A stretch of 64,000 bases of DNA, from NCBI RefSeq assembly GCF_002953255.1, contig NZ_CP026498.1:7215562-7279561 (forward strand). The letters are read 5' to 3'. Within the stretch, counting starts at the first letter, position 1; every line of letters starts with the position of its first letter. Shown here piece by piece: positions 25,869 through 34,184 of the stretch. Position numbers and translations under genes: made by a program. A model generated the notes under the pieces. That model had not been told where the DNA came from. It saw only the letters and a list, made by a program, of their open reading frames with translations, and did no database searches. Source of the DNA: Streptomyces sp. CB01881. GTDB taxonomy: Bacteria > Actinomycetota > Actinomycetes > Streptomycetales > Streptomycetaceae.

Positions 25869-27182
25869 ATGGGCAACGAAGCGAACGGCGGGACCAGCGA
25901 TCCTGGTAGTGGCCGAGTCGAGGAGTGGACCGACACGGTCGGTGGGATCGAGATCCGGCCGATCGCCGAAAACGAGGTCGAGGACTGGGACCGGGCGCTC
26001 GCCCGGGGGTTCCTCCGCTCGCACGTGGAGAGCGCGGCGGACTACCGCCGGCAGCAGTGGGAGCCCGGGCGGATGCTCGCGGCGGTGGCCGAGGGCCGCT
26101 TCGTCGCCACCTACCGGAGCTTCGACGTCGAGCTGACCGTGCCCGGCGGGGCCGTCGTCCAGGCGGACGCGATCACCGCCGTCACCGTGTCGGCCACCCA
26201 CCGCCGGCGCGGCCTGCTCAGCCGGATGATGACGCGGGACCTCGCGGCCGCCCGCGAGCGCGGCGCGGCCGTCGCCGTCCTGATCGCCGCCGAGTACAAC
26301 ATCTACGGCCGGTTCGGCTTCGGCCCGGCCACCCGCGGCCACGGCTGGAACGTCGACCTCCAGCGCACCCGCGGCCTGCGCGAGGGCCTGCCCACCGTGC
26401 CCGGCGGGCGGGTCGAGTTCCTCAGCATGGACGAGCTGCGCAAGGTGGGCGCCGAGCTGCACGACCGCTGGCGGCTCACCCAGCCCGGCGCGCTCGCCCG
26501 CGACGAGCTGTGGTGGAAGCGCCACACCGGGGCGGTCTCCGTGCCGGGCTTCGACTGGAAGGAGCCCTTCGCCGCCGTCCACCGGGACGCCGAGGGCAAC
26601 GTCACCGGCCTGGCCGTCTACCGGGTGGACGACACCTGGGACGGCAGCTACCCGAACTGCACGCTCACCGTCGTCGACTTCCTCGCCCTGGACCGGGGCA
26701 CCGCCGCCGAGCTGTGGCGGTTCCTGTTCTCGGTCGACTGGGTGCGCAAGGTCGTGATCGAGAACATCGGCCCGGACGACCCGCTGCCGCTGCTGCTCCA
26801 GGACCCGCGCGCCGCCACTCCGTACGTGGACAACGCCGACTTCACGTGGCTGCGGGTGCTCGACGTCGAGGCCGCCTTCAACGCCCGGACGTACGGTGCG
26901 CCCGGCCGGGTCGTGCTGGAGGTCGAGGGCACCGACGGCCACGTCGCCGGCCGGTGGGCCGTCGAGGTCGCCGCCGACGGTACCGGCCGCTGCACCCGCA
27001 CCACCGACGAGGCCGACCTCGCGCTGAGCGAGTCGGTGCTCGGCTCGCTCTACCTGGGCGGCGAGACGGTCCCGCGGCTGGCCGCGGCCGGCCTGGTCAC
27101 CGAGGTGCGGCCGGGCGCCGCGGCCGCGGCCGACCTGCTGCTGCGCACGCCGCTGTCCTCCTGGACCCCGGACAACTTCTGA
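25869..27182 (+). CDS. Eis-like acetyltransferase (enhanced intracellular survival family)
   Basis: 437 residues with the tripartite Eis layout. The N-terminal GNAT has VSATHRRRGLLSRMMTRDLAAARERGAAVAVLIAAEYNIYGRFGF in outline (motif A, then the Tyr-containing active region). A second GNAT-fold region follows, and an SCP2-type C-terminal domain ends in PLSSWTPDNF; the free C-terminal carboxylate of Phe is used in Eis catalysis. Eis proteins acetylate amines, including aminoglycosides in M. tuberculosis. The natural substrate here is unknown. Confidence 0.9.
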   Translation: MGNEANGGTSDPGSGRVEEWTDTVGGIEIRPIAENEVEDWDRALARGFLRSHVESAADYRRQQWEPGRMLAAVAEGRFVATYRSFDVELTVPGGAVVQADAITAVTVSATHRRRGLLSRMMTRDLAAARERGAAVAVLIAAEYNIYGRFGFGPATRGHGWNVDLQRTRGLREGLPTVPGGRVEFLSMDELRKVGAELHDRWRLTQPGALARDELWWKRHTGAVSVPGFDWKEPFAAVHRDAEGNVTGLAVYRVDDTWDGSYPNCTLTVVDFLALDRGTAAELWRFLFSVDWVRKVVIENIGPDDPLPLLLQDPRAATPYVDNADFTWLRVLDVEAAFNARTYGAPGRVVLEVEGTDGHVAGRWAVEVAADGTGRCTRTTDEADLALSESVLGSLYLGGETVPRLAAAGLVTEVRPGAAAAADLLLRTPLSSWTPDNF

Positions 27183-27345
27183 GCCGGCCCGCCCGAGGTA
27201 CCGGCACCGGGCCGGCCGTCTCCCCGACGGCCGGCCCGGCTTCGACCGGTTCGGCCTCACGGTCGGGCCTGAAGGTCACATCGGGTGGCTCGATTCCCCG
27301 GAGGACCCGGTGTCGCCGCCAGGGCCGATTCCTGCTGGCGGGATC

Positions 27346-27376
27346 GAGCACCCGGGCGTCTTACGGCCGGGTGCTC
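27346..27376. terminator. Bidirectional hairpin between convergent genes
   Basis: Arms GAGCACCCGG and CCGGGTGCTC around an 11-nt loop, between the Eis-like gene and the convergent TetR gene. An AT-richer run follows on the plus strand. Confidence 0.75.
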
Positions 27377-27426
27377 CCAATTTCGGGAGTGCCCGGCCGT
27401 CGAATTTCCTCCACGGTTCAAGCGCC

Positions 27427-28197
27427 CTATTTGACGGCGGTTTTCCCGATGGTGGGCAGGATGAAGTCCTGGATGAGGCCCTTGGCGTCGCGGACGATCG
27501 GCCGGAACACCCGATAGCGCGAGAGGTTGATCACCCGGGCCGCCATGGGGGTGGACCGGCGGACGAATTCCCGGGTCCGCTCGGTGTCCTCGGTGCGGTC
27601 GAAGACCCAGTAGAGGACCACGACCATCAGGTGCAGCCAGAGCACGTCGGGCAGCAGCTCGACCAGCTCGGCGTCCAGCTTGGGGGCCAGCTCGGAGCCC
27701 TGCAACACGTCGCGGAACAGCTCCACGGCGGTGGCCCGAGCCGGGTGGGACTCGTTGGAGAACGGGCTCAGGGAGCTGGTCGGGTCGGCGGCCGTGCGGA
27801 AGAACTGCGCGGCGAACTCGTGGTACGGCGCGGCCGTGTCGAGCCAGGAGGTCAGCGCGATTTCCAGCCGCTCGGCGAAATCCCGGGTATTGGCCATGCG
27901 ATTCCTGGCGTCCGTTGCATGGTCGTACGTCATTCGGTCGTAGAATCCTTGAATCAAGAATTCCTTCGCCGAAAAATAATAGTAAGCATTGCCCACCGAG
28001 ACGCCCGCCTCGGTGGCAATGGCGCGCATGGTGGTCTTCTCGTAGCCGCGTTCCTGGAACAGCCGCATCGCGGTTTCCAGGATCAGGGCCCGGGTCGCCT
28101 CGCTCTTGTCCGTCTTCGGTTGGGCCCTCCCGCCGGGGAGCTCCGCCGGAGCCGGGGTGCCGGTCGCGAGGCTGTCGCTGTTGCTCGACTTCTCCAC
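27427..28197 (-). CDS. TetR-family regulator with a long N-terminal arm
   Basis: 256 residues, longer than usual. The first 30 residues are disordered (Ser, Pro, Gly). The HTH is ALILETAMRLFQERGYEKTTMRAIATEAGVSVGNAYYYFSAKEFLIQGFY, with the YYYF turn of the AcrR/QacR branch. A large C-terminal helical domain suits a fatty-acid or lipid-like ligand. Two palindromic sites (28405 and 28446) upstream make autoregulation and control of the divergent GNAT likely. Confidence 0.88.
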   Translation of the reverse strand: MEKSSNSDSLATGTPAPAELPGGRAQPKTDKSEATRALILETAMRLFQERGYEKTTMRAIATEAGVSVGNAYYYFSAKEFLIQGFYDRMTYDHATDARNRMANTRDFAERLEIALTSWLDTAAPYHEFAAQFFRTAADPTSSLSPFSNESHPARATAVELFRDVLQGSELAPKLDAELVELLPDVLWLHLMVVVLYWVFDRTEDTERTREFVRRSTPMAARVINLSRYRVFRPIVRDAKGLIQDFILPTIGKTAVK

Positions 28198-28404
28198 GTC
28201 GGCCGACCCTACCGGGCCACGGCCAGGGCGCCCCCGGCCGTGCCCTTGCGTACGTGAATGCTGTCGGGTCCGTTCGTCGCTGCCAGGTCGTCCACGCCCC
28301 GAGCCTAGGCCCTGTCGGGACGGTCAGTTCCAGGCGGTGTCGGTGCGGGCGGCACCGGATGCCCCCTCCGCATCCGGTGCCGCCGCCCCGCCCCCGTTCA
28401 TTTC

Positions 28405-28414
28405 GAACGCGTTC
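28405..28414. promoter_or_regulatory. TetR-type half-palindrome GAACGCGTTC
   Basis: The 10-bp palindrome lies in the divergent gap and shares the GAAC/GTTC arms of the site at 28446. Binding by the adjacent TetR is inferred. Confidence 0.5.
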
Positions 28415-28445
28415 AAAAGCACGGGCACGACTCTAGGGGCTGGGG

Positions 28446-28459
28446 TTGAACATGTTCAA
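28446..28459. promoter_or_regulatory. Perfect palindrome TTGAACATGTTCAA
   Basis: A 14-bp perfect palindrome 26 nt before the GNAT start codon. With the 28405 site it makes a pair 32 nt apart (edge to edge), spanning the likely promoter of the GNAT gene. Confidence 0.55.
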
Positions 28460-28485
28460 GTCGAGGCGTGTGGGAGGCTCGTCAC

Positions 28486-29028
28486 ATGAACGCCACCATC
28501 CGCCGCGGCACCGCGCACGACGCCGAAGCCGTTGCCGACCTGCACGCCCTCAGCTGGCGCACGGCCTACGTCGGCATCGTCCCGGACCAGGCGCTCGGCG
28601 ACGGGATGGCGGACGAGCGGCGCGAGCTCTGGGCGCTGCGGCTGACCGCCGACTACGGCGAACCCGCCAACACCCCCGAGCTGCTGATCGCCGATCAGGC
28701 CGGTGACGCCGTCGGCTTCGCGTACCTGGTGCCGCAGCTGGACGGGCGGATCCTGCTGGACAACCTGCACGTCCGGCCCGGCCGTACCGGAGGCGGCATC
28801 GGCCGCGCACTGCTGGACGCGGCACGGGCGCACGTCGCGCGTTGGCACCCCGGCGCCGACCTCTACCTGGAGGTGCTGCGCGACAACACCGGGGCCGTCG
28901 CGTTCTACGAGCGTGAGGGCGGCCGCCGGACGGCGGAGCAGGAGGGCGTCTTCCCGGGCGGGTACGTGCTGCCCGAGTACGAGTACACCTGGTCGTTCAC
29001 GCCGGCTCCGGGGCCGGCAGGGGCCTGA
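28486..29028 (+). CDS. GNAT acetyltransferase, divergent to TetR
   Basis: 180 residues. Motif A is DNLHVRPGRTGGGIGRALLDAARAH (R-x-G-G-x-G-x-A); motif B contains LEVLRDNTGAVAFYEREGGRRT, typical of RimI-like small-molecule or protein acetyltransferases. GGGAGG stands 8 nt before the ATG. It is the likely target of the divergent TetR regulator, whose candidate operators overlap its promoter. Substrate unknown. Confidence 0.88.
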   Translation: MNATIRRGTAHDAEAVADLHALSWRTAYVGIVPDQALGDGMADERRELWALRLTADYGEPANTPELLIADQAGDAVGFAYLVPQLDGRILLDNLHVRPGRTGGGIGRALLDAARAHVARWHPGADLYLEVLRDNTGAVAFYEREGGRRTAEQEGVFPGGYVLPEYEYTWSFTPAPGPAGA

Positions 29029-29155
29029 CCCGCCGGGCCCCCGGACTGTCGGCTGCCGACCGCCCGGCCCCGGCCGACCGGCGGGCCTCGGGCCCCTGGC
29101 CGACCGGCGGGCTGGGCCTCCGCGGGCGGGTGCTAGGGCGCGTATTCGGTCGTGA

Positions 29156-29701
29156 TCAAGGGGTGACCATGGTGAGGTCTTTGATCCAGATCATCGCGCC
29201 CCGAAGGCGGAGGCCGGCGAGGTAGCTGGCGGGGGTCTTGTCGTACCGGGTCGCGATGCCTCGCCAGGCCTTCAGCTTGTTGATCAGGCGCTCGACGGTG
29301 TTCCGCTCCTTGTACAGGTCGGCGTCGTGGCTGACGGGTCGGCCGCCCCGGCTGCCCTTCTTCTTCCGGTTGGCGGCCTGGTCCTTCTTCTCCGGGATGA
29401 CCGCCTTGATGCGGCGACCGCGCAGGTGGGCGCGGTTGCCGCGGGACGAGTAGGCCTTGTCCCCGGCGACCGCGTCGGGTCGGGTGCGGGGACGGCCGAC
29501 CGGCCCGCGGACCCGTAACTTCTTGAGCACGGGGATGAACTGCGGGCTGTCGGCAGCCTGCCCCTCGGTCAGCACGAACACCAGCGGACGGCACTTCCGG
29601 TCGCCGGCGACATGGATCTTGCTCGTCTGCCCGCCCCTGGAGCGTCCGAGCAGGGCGGCCTTCAGTCGCAGCTTGCGCCGCCGCCGGGCGCGTCGTCGTT
29701 C
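29156..29701 (-). CDS. IS5-family transposase, C-terminal frame (orfB)
   Basis: The reading frame is -1 relative to orfA. From about 29690 it encodes LGRSRGGQTSKIHVAGD (central block of IS5-type DDE enzymes), the second catalytic Asp in VAGDKAYSS, and the Glu region YKERNTVERLINKLKAWRGIATRYDK. The stop codon lies inside the left inverted repeat. Full activity needs a -1 shift from orfA around 29700-29665; no classical A-rich slippery heptamer is present there, so either an atypical shift site or a dead element is possible. Confidence 0.8.
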   Translation of the reverse strand, partial: ERRRARRRRKLRLKAALLGRSRGGQTSKIHVAGDRKCRPLVFVLTEGQAADSPQFIPVLKKLRVRGPVGRPRTRPDAVAGDKAYSSRGNRAHLRGRRIKAVIPEKKDQAANRKKKGSRGGRPVSHDADLYKERNTVERLINKLKAWRGIATRYDKTPASYLAGLRLRGAMIWIKDLTMVTP

Positions 29702-30159
29702 TTCGCGTTCCGGATCGACTGCAGTGTCCTGTCCGTCTTGTTCCTCCGGGCCGCCCCTTTTTGTCGGGCCTTCTCCGCCTCGTCGGCGGCCTTTTCCAGG
29801 GCCGTCACGGCCTCGGGGGCCAGGTGCATCCCGGCGGCGTCGTGGTGGGCCCGAACGGTGGTGGAATCCACGCTGACCAGCGACAAGTCCACCTCGCCCC
29901 GCTTCGCGGCCTCCGCGATCGCGCCCTCCAGCAGGGCTTCGAAGACACCGGCATCCCTCCACTGCCGGAAACGGTTGGAGACGGTCGACCAGGCACCGAA
30001 CTCCGCCGGCATCTCCCGCCACTGCCCGCCCGTCTTGAAGCGCCAGATCACGCCCTCGAACTGCTGCCGCAGCCGCTCGGGGTACGGGCCGTACTCGCCG
30101 ATCGGCAGGTACGGCCCGATGAACTCCCACTCTGCATCCGTCAGTTGCACTCGCGTCAC
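29662..30159 (-). CDS. IS5-family transposase, N-terminal frame (orfA)
   Basis: 165 residues: the DUF4096-type N-terminal domain (LTDAEWEFIGPYLP, GVIWRFKTGGQWREMPAEFGAWSTVSNRFRQW) and the first catalytic Asp in LVSVDSTTVRAHHDAAG. The frame ends at 29662 within the overlap with orfB, so by itself it lacks two of three catalytic acids. Confidence 0.85.
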   Translation of the reverse strand: MTRVQLTDAEWEFIGPYLPIGEYGPYPERLRQQFEGVIWRFKTGGQWREMPAEFGAWSTVSNRFRQWRDAGVFEALLEGAIAEAAKRGEVDLSLVSVDSTTVRAHHDAAGMHLAPEAVTALEKAADEAEKARQKGAARRNKTDRTLQSIRNAKNDDAPGGGASCD

Positions 30160-30232
30160 GCGACATGATCTACCGGATTAGGCCTCGCTGTGAGGGCGAA
30201 TCCCGCAGATTGATCACGACCCGATACTCGCC

Positions 30233-30712
30233 CTAGCCGAAGTCGTAGACCGTCACCGGCACCCCCCGGTCCACCAGCCGGGCCGTCACCAGCGGCTCGA
30301 CCAGCTCCCAGCGCCCGCCCGCCAGCCCGCAGCCGATCCGGGGCATGTGGACGGAGGCGCCGAGTGCGAGCGCCTGTTCGGCCAGCGCCGTCAGCGCGGT
30401 GTCGATCGCCTCGTACCGCACCGGCGCGCCCGTCGAACGACCCGTGCGGATGCCGCGCTGCCCGACCAGGTTGGCCACCCAGACGTACGGCTCGACCTGC
30501 ACGAACTGCGCGGCGCCCAGGCCGAAGTCGTTCTTCGCGCGCTCCCGGTGCCAGCGCCGGAACGCCGCCTCGGGCTCCGGCCAGCGCCGCGACACCGCCA
30601 GGACGAACCCCTTGCCCCAGCCGCCGAGGTCGTTGCAGACGTGCGCGATCACCTTGACGCCCTTCGCCTGCGGTGCGGTGGCGTCGCCGCGGAGGTAGTC
30701 GATCGTTGCCAT
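30233..30712 (-). CDS. Macro-domain protein (ALC1-like), 3' end at IS junction
   Basis: 159 residues. A macro fold is seen in IDYLRGDATAPQAKGVKVIAHVCNDLGGWGKGFVLAVSRRWP (ADP-ribose loop 1, with GGWGKGFV) and in HMPRIGCGLAGGRWELVEPLV (loop 2). This matches the small ADP-ribose/ADP-ribosyl-group-binding class rather than MacroD. Its TAG stop is the CTAG target of the insertion sequence, so the coding region is intact. It stands apart from the second macro gene at 39052. Confidence 0.85.
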   Translation of the reverse strand: MATIDYLRGDATAPQAKGVKVIAHVCNDLGGWGKGFVLAVSRRWPEPEAAFRRWHRERAKNDFGLGAAQFVQVEPYVWVANLVGQRGIRTGRSTGAPVRYEAIDTALTALAEQALALGASVHMPRIGCGLAGGRWELVEPLVTARLVDRGVPVTVYDFG

Positions 30713-30721
30713 GACCGGACG

Positions 30722-31972
30722 CTAGCGCGCGGCACCGACAGGCTGTTCGGAATTCCCGCGCACCACGGCGGTGGCGCCCGGCACCCGCAGGTGGCGGCGG
30801 CCCGCCAGGGCGATCAGCAGGGCGAGTGCGGCGGCACCGGCGGGCAGCCAGTAGCCGGCGCCGGGCCCGGCGTGCTCGGCGACCGCCCCCGCAAGGGCCG
30901 CGCCGGCCGAGATGCCGACCACGATGCCGGACACCGCGACCGCCATGCCCTCGTTCAACTGTCGCTGCGGCAGCAGCTCCTGGATCAGCGTCATGCCGGT
31001 GACCATGGTCGGCGCGGTGCCCGTCCCGGCCGCGAACAGCGCGGCGCCGAGCAGCGGCAGCCCCGCCCCGCCCACCCCGGCGGCCAGCGGCAGGAGCAGC
31101 AGGACGGCCATCGCCGAGACGCCGAGCAGGAAGCGGGCCCCCGGCGCCCGGCGGGGCCGGAGCAGGCCGAAGACCAGCCCCGCCACGCAGGATCCGCCCG
31201 CGACCAGACCCAGCAGCCCGCCCGCCACCGGCTTCTGGCCGAGCGAGTCGGCGTAGGCCACGGTGGTCAGCTCCATCGAGCCGAAGACCACGCCGGTGGC
31301 GAGGAAGGTCAGCAGCAGCACCCGCAGCCCTGGCACCCGCAGCGGGGAGCCCTGGCGGGTGCCGGCCGGATGCGCCGCGAGCGGGGGTTCGGTCCGGCGC
31401 TGGGCGGCGAAGAGCAGGGCACCGGCCGAGCCGATCACCCCCGCGGTGATCATCCCGGCCTCCGGCGCGACCGTGGTGCAGAGCACCATCGCGAGCACCG
31501 GCGCGGTCATGAAGCAGAGTTCGTCCAGCGCCTGTTCGAAGGAGTTGGCGAGGTGCCGGGCGGCCGGGTCGGCCCGGTACAGGTGCGCCCAGCGGGCCCG
31601 CGCCATGCCGCCGAGGTTCGGTGCCGCCGCACACGCCGCCCAGCAGGCGTAGAGGGTCCAGTCGGGTGCGCCGGCGCGGACGCAGAGCAGCAGGCCGGCG
31701 AACGGCACGGCGTTGTACAGCGTGGCCGGGACGGTGACGCGCGCCTGCCCGTACCGGTCGACCAGGCGGCCGATCAGCGGCATGCCGATCGCCCCGGTGA
31801 CCAGACCGGCCGCCGAGACGGTGCCCGCCAGCGCGTACGAGCCGCGCCGTTCGGAGAGCAGCACCACCAGCGAGACGCCGGTCATCGACATCGAGAGCCG
31901 GGCGAGCAGCCCGGCGAGGGTGAACGCGGCGGTGCCGGGCAGGGCGAAGAGCCGTCGGTAGGAGGCGAGCAC
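30722..31972 (-). CDS. MFS transporter, divergent to LysR
   Basis: 416 residues from a GTG at 31972 with CGGAG upstream. Twelve membrane segments are expected. The motif-A region between segments 2 and 3 is GMPLIGRLVDRYGQARV. The C-terminal half has VTGMTLIQELLPQRQLNEGMAV. Such transporters of the drug-efflux type are commonly paired with a divergent LysR. Only 9 nt separate it from the macro-domain gene, in the same direction. Confidence 0.87.
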   Translation of the reverse strand: MLASYRRLFALPGTAAFTLAGLLARLSMSMTGVSLVVLLSERRGSYALAGTVSAAGLVTGAIGMPLIGRLVDRYGQARVTVPATLYNAVPFAGLLLCVRAGAPDWTLYACWAACAAAPNLGGMARARWAHLYRADPAARHLANSFEQALDELCFMTAPVLAMVLCTTVAPEAGMITAGVIGSAGALLFAAQRRTEPPLAAHPAGTRQGSPLRVPGLRVLLLTFLATGVVFGSMELTTVAYADSLGQKPVAGGLLGLVAGGSCVAGLVFGLLRPRRAPGARFLLGVSAMAVLLLLPLAAGVGGAGLPLLGAALFAAGTGTAPTMVTGMTLIQELLPQRQLNEGMAVAVSGIVVGISAGAALAGAVAEHAGPGAGYWLPAGAAALALLIALAGRRHLRVPGATAVVRGNSEQPVGAAR

Positions 31973-32056
31973 GGTACTCCGAAACAGAGGGGGGAGGGTT
32001 GCTCCCAGCCTCACGCGACCGCCCCGCGGCGGTCCAACACCTGTTTCGCCGTACTG

Positions 32057-32071
32057 ACAACACGATGTTGT
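32057..32071. promoter_or_regulatory. Palindrome ACAACA-CGA-TGTTGT upstream of LysR gene
   Basis: Perfect 6-bp arms around 3 nt, 13 nt before the LysR start and in the divergent gap with the MFS gene. A likely LysR operator, though overlapping the ribosome-site region, which suggests autorepression. Confidence 0.55.
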
Positions 32072-32083
32072 TAATCTGCCGCC

Positions 32084-33070
32084 ATGCCCGCCGACCTGCA
32101 CCCCCGCCTGCTCCGAGGCTTCGTCGCGACCGCCGAGACCCTGCACTTCGGGCGGGCCGCCGAACGCCTGCACGTCGCGCAGCAGGCGCTCAGCCGGGAC
32201 GTCCGCGCACTGGAGAGACTGCTCGGCGACGCGCTCTTCACCCGGACCACCCGCAGCGTCGAACTCACGGGGGCCGGGCTGCGGTTGCTGCCGAAGGCGC
32301 GGCAACTCCTGGCACTGCACGACGAGATCGTGACGGCCGCCGAGCACCGCCCGCTGCTGCTGGACGTCAACAGCAACGTCACCGGCCCCGATCTGACCTC
32401 GGACCGGCTGCTCGGACCGGCCCGCGCCGCCTGGCCGGAGGGCGACATCCTGGCCCGCTACCTCGGCGGTCTCGCGGCCGCGGCCGAGGAACTGCTCGCC
32501 CACCGGCTCGACGCGTCGCTCGGCCGCTTCGCCGGCCTGGACGCCCGGGTGCGGGGCCAACTCGCCCAGACGCCGGTACGACTGGAGCGGGTCTCGGTGA
32601 TGATGGCGGCCGCCCATCCGCTGGCCGGCCGACCGGTGCTGCGCCTCGCGGAGCTGGCCGGGCACCCCGTGGACATCTGCGCCGGCAACCCGGCCACCAC
32701 CGAATGGGCCGACCTCGGCATCCGGCTGCTGCGCGAGCACGGGCTGAAGGCGGCCGCGCCGTACGTCCCGCCGGTCGGGGTGGACGAGACCGCCCGCTAC
32801 CTCACCCGGCACGGCGACCCGATGCTGACCACCACCAGCGGGCCGCTGCTCCCGGGCGTGGTGAACGTGCCGCTGGTGGACCCGGTGCCGCTCAGCCTGG
32901 TCAGCCTCGTGCACCGCCCGGGCCTGCGGCACCCCGGGCTGACGGCGCTGCGCACGGTGGCCGGCGAACTCGGCGTGCGGGAGGGGTGGTTGCGGCGCCC
33001 GGCGGGCAGCTGGCTGCCGGCGGCCGACGCGGTGCTGCTGGAGGCGGGCACGGCGCGGTCGCGGACGTAG
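32084..33070 (+). CDS. LysR-family regulator
   Basis: 328 residues. The winged HTH is LLRGFVATAETLHFGRAAERLHVAQQALSRDVRALERLLGDALFTRTTRSVELTGAG, the LysR signature in full. The effector domain has weak similarity only. It diverges from the MFS transporter across 111 nt; regulation of that gene by a co-inducer is the usual case. Confidence 0.9.
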   Translation: MPADLHPRLLRGFVATAETLHFGRAAERLHVAQQALSRDVRALERLLGDALFTRTTRSVELTGAGLRLLPKARQLLALHDEIVTAAEHRPLLLDVNSNVTGPDLTSDRLLGPARAAWPEGDILARYLGGLAAAAEELLAHRLDASLGRFAGLDARVRGQLAQTPVRLERVSVMMAAAHPLAGRPVLRLAELAGHPVDICAGNPATTEWADLGIRLLREHGLKAAAPYVPPVGVDETARYLTRHGDPMLTTTSGPLLPGVVNVPLVDPVPLSLVSLVHRPGLRHPGLTALRTVAGELGVREGWLRRPAGSWLPAADAVLLEAGTARSRT

Positions 33071-33211
33071 TCCGGTCGGGTGTGGCCGGTCCTGGTCGGG
33101 GGCGGCGGGTCCGACGGCATGGCCGGTCCCCGGCCCGTCCGGCCTTGGGCGGACGAATACCGTCGGCCCCGGAATTCGGCGGCCGACGGCGGTTGTTCTG
33201 CCCGGAGACGT

Positions 33212-33248
33212 CCCCACCCCTGCCGCTCGGGGGTCGGCAGGGGTGGGG
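33212..33248. terminator. Strong hairpin between convergent LysR and YceI genes
   Basis: 14-bp perfect arms (CCCCACCCCTGCCG and complement) around 9 nt, in the 246-nt convergent gap. Confidence 0.8.
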
Positions 33249-33316
33249 CGTTTGCGGGGCGGTCACCGCGGCGACCGCCGGGATGCAGGGCGGTACAGCG
33301 GCCGTGGTCGGCCGGT

Positions 33317-33922
33317 TCAGGCCGCCTTGACGGCGGAGATGTCGAAGCTGAGCTTGACCTTCTCGCCGATCAGTACGCCACCGGTCTCCAGCGCGGCGTT
33401 GTAGGTGAGGCCCCAGTCGGTGCGGTCCAGCACGGCCGAACCCTCGAACCCGACCCGCTCCGCGCCGTACGCGTCGGTGGCGCTGCCGGTGTAGTCGAGG
33501 TCCAGCGCGATCGGGCGGGTGGTGCCCTTGATCGTGAGCTCGCCGTTCATCCGGTACGAGTCGCCGCGCAGGCGCTCGGCGGAGATGCTGCGGAAGCGGA
33601 TCTCCGGGTAGGTGTCGGCGGCGAAGAAGTCGCCGGTGCGGAGGTGCTCGTCGCGCTGGGCCTGGTTGGTGTCGATGCTCGCGACCTTGATCACCAGCTC
33701 GGCGCTGGAGTTGCCCGGAGTGTCGCCGTCCAGGTGCAGCTTGCCGTCGTACTCGGTGAAGCGGCCCTTGACGTTGGTCACCATGGCGTGGCGGACCGAG
33801 AAGCCGACCTCGCTGTGGGTGGTGTCGATGGCCCAGTCGCCGGTGAGGTGACCCAGGTCCGGGCCGGCGGGGGTTTCGACGGCGGTGGCGACGGTGGTCT
33901 TGGTGCGGTTGAAAAGGCCCAT
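33317..33922 (-). CDS. YceI-family protein
   Basis: 201 residues. The lipocalin-like YceI fold is recognisable from GDWAIDTTHSEVGFSVRHAMVTNVKGRFTEYDG, then SAELVIKVASIDTNQAQRDEHLRTGDFFAADTYPEIRFRS and the C-terminal EKVKLSFDISAV. These proteins bind isoprenoid or polyisoprenoid lipids. No signal peptide is seen, so it is cytoplasmic, as usual in Streptomyces. GAGGAGG precedes the ATG. The promoter is at 33975-34003; a palindromic AGTTG/CAACT motif near 33950 may bind a MarR-type regulator. Confidence 0.9.
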   Translation of the reverse strand: MGLFNRTKTTVATAVETPAGPDLGHLTGDWAIDTTHSEVGFSVRHAMVTNVKGRFTEYDGKLHLDGDTPGNSSAELVIKVASIDTNQAQRDEHLRTGDFFAADTYPEIRFRSISAERLRGDSYRMNGELTIKGTTRPIALDLDYTGSATDAYGAERVGFEGSAVLDRTDWGLTYNAALETGGVLIGEKVKLSFDISAVKAA

Positions 33923-33974
33923 GGCTCCTCCTCGGGTTCGAAGCCAGTTGTTTAGGCTTCAACTTGTTGACTCC

Positions 33975-34003
33975 ACTGTAGGCCGGTTTCGTTCAAAGTT
34001 CAA
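33975..34003 (-). promoter_or_regulatory. Sigma-70-like promoter of the YceI gene
   Basis: On the minus strand TTGAAC (34003-33998) is followed after exactly 17 nt by TACAGT (33980-33975). The -35 is part of a TTGAAC direct repeat. An AAGTTG...CAACTgGCTTC dyad sits between promoter and start. Confidence 0.6.
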
Positions 34004-34146
34004 CCAAGGCGTGCGGCGGGTTTTCGCGGGCCGGTTTTCGCGGGCCGGCCCTCGCCGGCCGGCCCTCGTCCGGTGGTCTTCGTCGGCTGGTCCCGCCGGG
34101 CGGACTCCGGGGCCCGGTACGGTCGACACCGGTCCGGCCGCGCGGC

Positions 34147-34177
34147 TTGACCCTCGACCTGGTCGAGGCCCCAGAGT
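34147..34177 (+). promoter_or_regulatory. MerR-type promoter with operator in a 19-bp spacer
   Basis: TTGACC (34147-34152) and CAGAGT (34172-34177) are separated by 19 nt. The spacer carries the perfect dyad CCTCGACC-T-GGTCGAGG (34152-34168). This stretched spacer with a central palindrome is the hallmark of promoters activated by MerR proteins. A start at about 34184-34185 would coincide with the ATG at 34185. Confidence 0.7.
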
Positions 34178-34184
34178 CCGAGGC

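Larger units (their letters stand above)
29135..30234 (-). mobile_element. IS5-like insertion sequence, about 1.1 kb
   Basis: 25-bp terminal inverted repeats at 29135-29159 and 30210-30234 match at 22 of 25 positions. They enclose a transposase in two overlapping frames. CTAG flanks both ends (29133-29136 and 30233-30236); because CTAG is its own complement, the duplication may be CTAG or just TA. The right end lies on the stop codon of the neighbouring macro-domain gene. Confidence 0.93.
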
